In this document: in pieces, positions 6,684-8,844 of the stretch
How positions within the stretch are numbered: position 1 is the stretch's first letter
Layout of the letters: every line of letters starts with the position of its first letter
DNA from: JAPEKQ01 sp964516845
Lineage (GTDB): Bacteria; Joyebacterota; Joyebacteria; Joyebacterales; Joyebacteraceae
Direction: 5' to 3'
Length of the DNA stretch: 8,844 nt
Assembly: GCA_964516845.1 (NCBI GenBank)
Contig: CAZEXP010000060.1
Coordinates: forward strand, 1 to 8,844
Notes under the pieces: generated by a model
What the model was told of the DNA's origin: nothing
Database searches by the model: none
What the model saw: the letters and a program-made list of their open reading frames with translations, nothing else
Translations under genes and position numbers: made by a program

Positions 6684-7460
6684 ATGCGCACGACCGGTCT
6701 CGGCTGTTCTTGCGCCGGGGCACTCGGAGTCACAGCGCAGTCGGACGACACTCAGACATCGGAGACGACATTGGAGAAGAACACGCGCGCGCTCGACCTC
6801 GTCATCCTCGATCTCGACGGCACCATCTACTCGTCGACAGCGACGACGGTCGGAGCGGTCGAGATGGCGGTGCGCGATATCAACGACCGGCACGGTCTCC
6901 AGATCCCGCGGCCGACGTCCGAACAGATCATGGGCGGTGTGGGCAACACGCGGGAGCACTACGTGGCGACCGTTCTCCCAACACTGTCTCAGGAGTACAT
7001 CGATGAGATGAGCGACCTCATCTGGCACTGGGAGCACGAACTCATCGCCGGCGGAAAGGGATCGCTCTTCCCGGGAGTTCTCGAGGGGTTGGAGCTGCTG
7101 CGTGAGGCCGGCTATCTGCTGGGTATCGCGACGAACGCGGGGACAGGCTACATGCACTTCGTGCTGGACACGTTCGACCTGAGGTCGTACTTCTCAGAGA
7201 CATGGTGCGCCGGCGAGCGCGGCACGCTCAACAAGGCCGATCTCATCCTCGGGATCCTCACAACGCTCGACGTCTGGCCCAGGCGTGCGGTCATGGTAGG
7301 CGACCGAAGCTCCGACATCGCCGCCGCGAAGAGCGCGGGAACCTGGTCGATCGGATGTGACTGGGGGTTCGCAGCGGGCAATGAGTTCGACGGCGCCGAG
7401 CGCGTGATCCGTTCGTTTGCGGAGCTCGCGCCGCTGGTGGAGAGCTGGGAGATCGAGTAG
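6684..7460 (+). CDS. HAD-superfamily hydrolase, phosphoglycolate-phosphatase-like
   Basis: This is a cytoplasmic phosphatase of the HAD superfamily with the four family motifs: DLDGT (43-47, nucleophile D43 and acid/base D45), IATNAG as motif II, the lysine of LNKADLI as motif III, and GDRSSD (206-211) as motif IV. A helical cap lies between motifs I and II, as in Gph and MupP. Pseudomonas MupP, which dephosphorylates the AnmK product MurNAc-6-phosphate, belongs to this Gph-like group, so the nearby anmK and amidase make that activity a candidate; general sugar-phosphate or phosphoglycolate phosphatases look much the same. The start is uncertain. The ATG at 6684, three bases after the kinase stop, is reported because of operon packing and has only a weak AGGGG upstream. 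A TTG at 6771 with GGAG at 6761 would give a 229-residue protein starting 13 residues before DLDGT. The next gene starts immediately after the stop. Confidence 0.9.
   Translation: MRTTGLGCSCAGALGVTAQSDDTQTSETTLEKNTRALDLVILDLDGTIYSSTATTVGAVEMAVRDINDRHGLQIPRPTSEQIMGGVGNTREHYVATVLPTLSQEYIDEMSDLIWHWEHELIAGGKGSLFPGVLEGLELLREAGYLLGIATNAGTGYMHFVLDTFDLRSYFSETWCAGERGTLNKADLILGILTTLDVWPRRAVMVGDRSSDIAAAKSAGTWSIGCDWGFAAGNEFDGAERVIRSFAELAPLVESWEIE
6761..6764 (+). promoter_or_regulatory. Possible ribosome-binding site for an alternative HAD start
   Basis: GGAG lies six bases before an in-frame TTG at 6771. It would start the HAD protein just ahead of motif I and discard 29 residues that resemble no HAD domain and have a weaker third-position GC bias. 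It is about as likely as the ATG at 6684. Confidence 0.4.
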
Positions 7461-8021
7461 ATGCACTGGCTCCATGACATCGAGGCTGTCCTGCCCGTCA
7501 ACAGGGAGCCCGAGACGCGGGACCCCGACGCCATCGATACCGTCGTGCTCCACTGCACGGCGATGCCGGGATGGAACGTATGGGCGACCGCCCGCTATCA
7601 CACGGGGCCGAACCACATCTGCGACGCCGGGTGTCCGACCATCGCGTACGCCTACTTCATCGAACCCGACGGTCTGATGTATCGATGCCTTCCGCCGGGT
7701 ATCCGCTCGTGGCACGTCGGTCCGTGGAACGACCGCTCGATCGGAGTCTGCATGGCGTACGAGGCCTGCGAGGAGCCGCCGCCCCGCGAGCAGCTGAGAG
7801 CAGCGGCCGAACTCTGCGCCAGGCTTGTCAGAGAGCTGGGACTTACGCCGGACCGGGTCCTCGGTCATCGCGAACTCGATGGCACAGGGTACGTCATCGA
7901 GAACGGCGAGCGCGTGCAGCGCAAGGAGTGTCCGGGGCTCGCGGTCGACATGGACGAGTTCCGTGACACGGTGGCGATGATACTCAAGCGCGCGGCCGGC
8001 CCCGATGTTCGGGACGCCTGA
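7461..8021 (+). CDS. Zinc N-acetylmuramoyl-L-alanine amidase (Amidase_2/PGRP family)
   Basis: Enzymes of this family cut the bond between MurNAc and L-alanine in peptidoglycan or its fragments. In 186 residues the expected zinc ligands are visible by comparison with T7 lysozyme: H31 (VVLHCTAMP), H136 (LGHRELDG) and C157 (KECPG). K155, two residues before the cysteine, matches the catalytic lysine spacing of T7 lysozyme. H85 (SWHVG) is the conserved histidine of the central SWHxG segment. The usual YH before the central strand is replaced by YA (IAYAYFIEPDG), and 20 residues separate H136 from C157 where T7 lysozyme has seven. There is no signal peptide and no wall-binding domain, which suits an AmpD-like cytosolic recycling enzyme better than a secreted autolysin; a domesticated phage lysin is the alternative. 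The ATG directly follows the HAD stop, implying coupled translation. Specificity for anhydroMurNAc cannot be read from sequence. Confidence 0.88.
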   Translation: MHWLHDIEAVLPVNREPETRDPDAIDTVVLHCTAMPGWNVWATARYHTGPNHICDAGCPTIAYAYFIEPDGLMYRCLPPGIRSWHVGPWNDRSIGVCMAYEACEEPPPREQLRAAAELCARLVRELGLTPDRVLGHRELDGTGYVIENGERVQRKECPGLAVDMDEFRDTVAMILKRAAGPDVRDA

Positions 8022-8066
8022 TCGGTTGGTCGCGACGCCTGATCGGATGTTCGGGATGTATGACCT
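8004..8066 (+). repeat. Degenerate 21-base tandem repeat, three copies, across the amidase stop
   Basis: The copies are 8004-8024, 8025-8045 and 8046-8066. Copies 1 and 2 agree at 18 of 21 bases and copies 1 and 3 at 16 of 21. The unit is seven codons long and keeps the amidase frame; each copy contains a TGA (8019, 8040, 8061). The copies read DVRDA-stop-S, VGRDA-stop-S and DVRDV-stop-P. The first stop ends the amidase. The repeat fills most of the gap before the carboxypeptidase gene. Confidence 0.8.
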
Positions 8067-8085
8067 GATGAGAACAGAGGAGAGC

Positions 8086-8844
8086 ATGAGACGCGATACG
8101 ATGAGAGCCTCGTGGAGGGCCTGGCGGGTGCGCGCCGGCACGGCGTGCGCGCTGGCGCTGCTAGTCGTGCTGTGTCCGCCCGCCGGTTCGACGAATGCCG
8201 CGGCCTCGGACATCCAGGACCCCGCAACCGACTCGGATGCCCAGCGCGCGATTGCGTCGGACCCCGGCGCCGGGGCGACGCCCGCCCGGCTCGAGAGCCT
8301 CGACTGGGTCGTCGACTCGCTGCTCGCCAAGCCCGACGTGCGCGGAACGAGGATCTCGATCCTGATAGAGTCGCTCGACGCCGGTGTCCCTCTCTACGAG
8401 AGAAACGCCGACGCCCTCATGATACCCGCCTCGAACATGAAGGTGATCACATCCACCACGGCGCTCGCGGAACTCGGGACGGACTTCCAGTTCGAGACCG
8501 TGTTTTCGACGGATGCCGCCGCCATTGCGCCGGTCCTGCGGGGCGACGTGTTCATCAAGGGGAGCGGGGACCCGGCCATCGTTTCGGAGGAGCTCTGGAG
8601 GATCGCCGAGCGCTTCCGGACGCTCGGCATTGAGCGGATCGAGGGCGATCTCGTGTTCGACACGTCGTACTTCGACCGCGAGTGGACGACGTCGAAGGAC
8701 GTTGCCGACGGCGACCGCGCCTACCACGCGCGCACCGGCGCTCTCTCGGCCAACTTCAACACGGTGTGCGTGCACGTGCTCCCAGGCGTCGCGAGCGGGG
8801 ACGCCGCGAACATCGTCGTCTCGCCGGATGTCGGGTTCGTGGAG
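8086..8844 (+). CDS. dacB: D-alanyl-D-alanine carboxypeptidase/endopeptidase, PBP4 (S13) family, 5' part
   Basis: PBP4-type enzymes act in the periplasm, trimming the terminal D-alanine of peptidoglycan stem peptides and cutting cross-links. The frame is open from the ATG at 8086 to the window end, giving 253 residues without a stop. Residues 1-40 form a signal peptide: an arginine-rich start, a core ACALALLVVLC, and likely cleavage near STNAAAS. After a linker the catalytic SxxK motif appears as PASNMKVITS, with S116 the expected acylated serine and K119 the base. Further on, IKGSGDPAI and GALSANFNTV match conserved stretches of the large S13 insert domain. The catalytic SxN and KTG motifs should lie beyond the window. 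The chosen ATG has GAGGAG at 8077-8082, three bases upstream; in-frame ATGs at 8047, 8056 and 8068 would add a few residues. It is the periplasmic partner of the recycling genes upstream, 64 bases after the amidase. Confidence 0.9.
   Translation, partial: MRRDTMRASWRAWRVRAGTACALALLVVLCPPAGSTNAAASDIQDPATDSDAQRAIASDPGAGATPARLESLDWVVDSLLAKPDVRGTRISILIESLDAGVPLYERNADALMIPASNMKVITSTTALAELGTDFQFETVFSTDAAAIAPVLRGDVFIKGSGDPAIVSEELWRIAERFRTLGIERIEGDLVFDTSYFDREWTTSKDVADGDRAYHARTGALSANFNTVCVHVLPGVASGDAANIVVSPDVGFVE

Noticed and set aside
5736..7157. Long minus-strand open frame (473 codons) antisense to the kinase and HAD genes
   Set aside because: It is a shadow of GC-rich coding DNA: arginine- and aspartate-rich with no domain, while the plus strand carries full PfkB and HAD motifs.
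8746..8754. SAN at residues 221-223 of the carboxypeptidase as the catalytic SxN motif
   Set aside because: In PBP4 the catalytic SxN lies roughly 240 residues after the SxxK serine; this SAN is only 105 residues after it and belongs to a conserved ALSxNxN stretch of the insert domain.

Overview
The window is GC-rich, densely packed bacterial DNA with a strong preference for G or C at third codon positions and frequent GTG starts. No rRNA, tRNA, insertion sequence, CRISPR array or phage module is visible. A cytosolic-type NagZ, AnmK, an unsecreted zinc amidase and a PBP4-like carboxypeptidase with a signal peptide together suggest a diderm (Gram-negative-type) bacterium that recycles its peptidoglycan. 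The secreted minus-strand protein ends in a short tail (WGALKALYR) of a kind I associate, from memory only, with uncultured lineages of the FCB group such as Eisenbacteria or Krumholzibacteria. That placement is weak.

Layout. Bases 1-83 are probably the 3' end of an upstream plus-strand gene. A small perfect hairpin at 96-120 is followed by anmK (140-1375) and nagZ (1386-3050), which are coupled: the nagZ ribosome-binding site overlaps the anmK stop. A perfect 13-bp hairpin (3105-3137) closes this unit and also serves the convergent gene at 3161-4003. That gene is read on the minus strand from the best promoter in the window (4045-4073) and encodes a secreted protein of unknown function. After a divergent intergenic region comes a plus-strand run: a MATE-family transporter (4288-5739), a PfkB-family sugar kinase (5739-6680), a HAD phosphatase (6684-7460), a zinc-dependent N-acetylmuramoyl-L-alanine amidase (7461-8021), and a D-alanyl-D-alanine carboxypeptidase of the PBP4/S13 family (from 8086, cut by the window end). 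Gaps in this run are minus 1, 3, 0 and 64 bases.

How the genes may work together. The amidase would strip peptides from anhydro-muropeptides, NagZ would release GlcNAc from anhydroMurNAc, and AnmK would turn anhydroMurNAc into MurNAc-6-phosphate. In Pseudomonas the next step is removal of that phosphate by MupP, a HAD phosphatase resembling Gph. A Gph-like HAD protein lies in the neighbouring operon here, next to a PfkB kinase and a transporter. MurQ (the etherase of the E. coli route) and AmgK/MurU (the later Pseudomonas enzymes) are not in the window. The most interesting hypothesis is therefore a MupP-like recycling branch with a different kinase. The family calls rest on visible motifs; the pathway assignment of the kinase, phosphatase and transporter is inference from position.

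Smaller oddities are a degenerate 21-base tandem repeat that copies the amidase stop codon three times in frame, a 20-base-period repeat before the terminator, and an uncertain start for the HAD gene.
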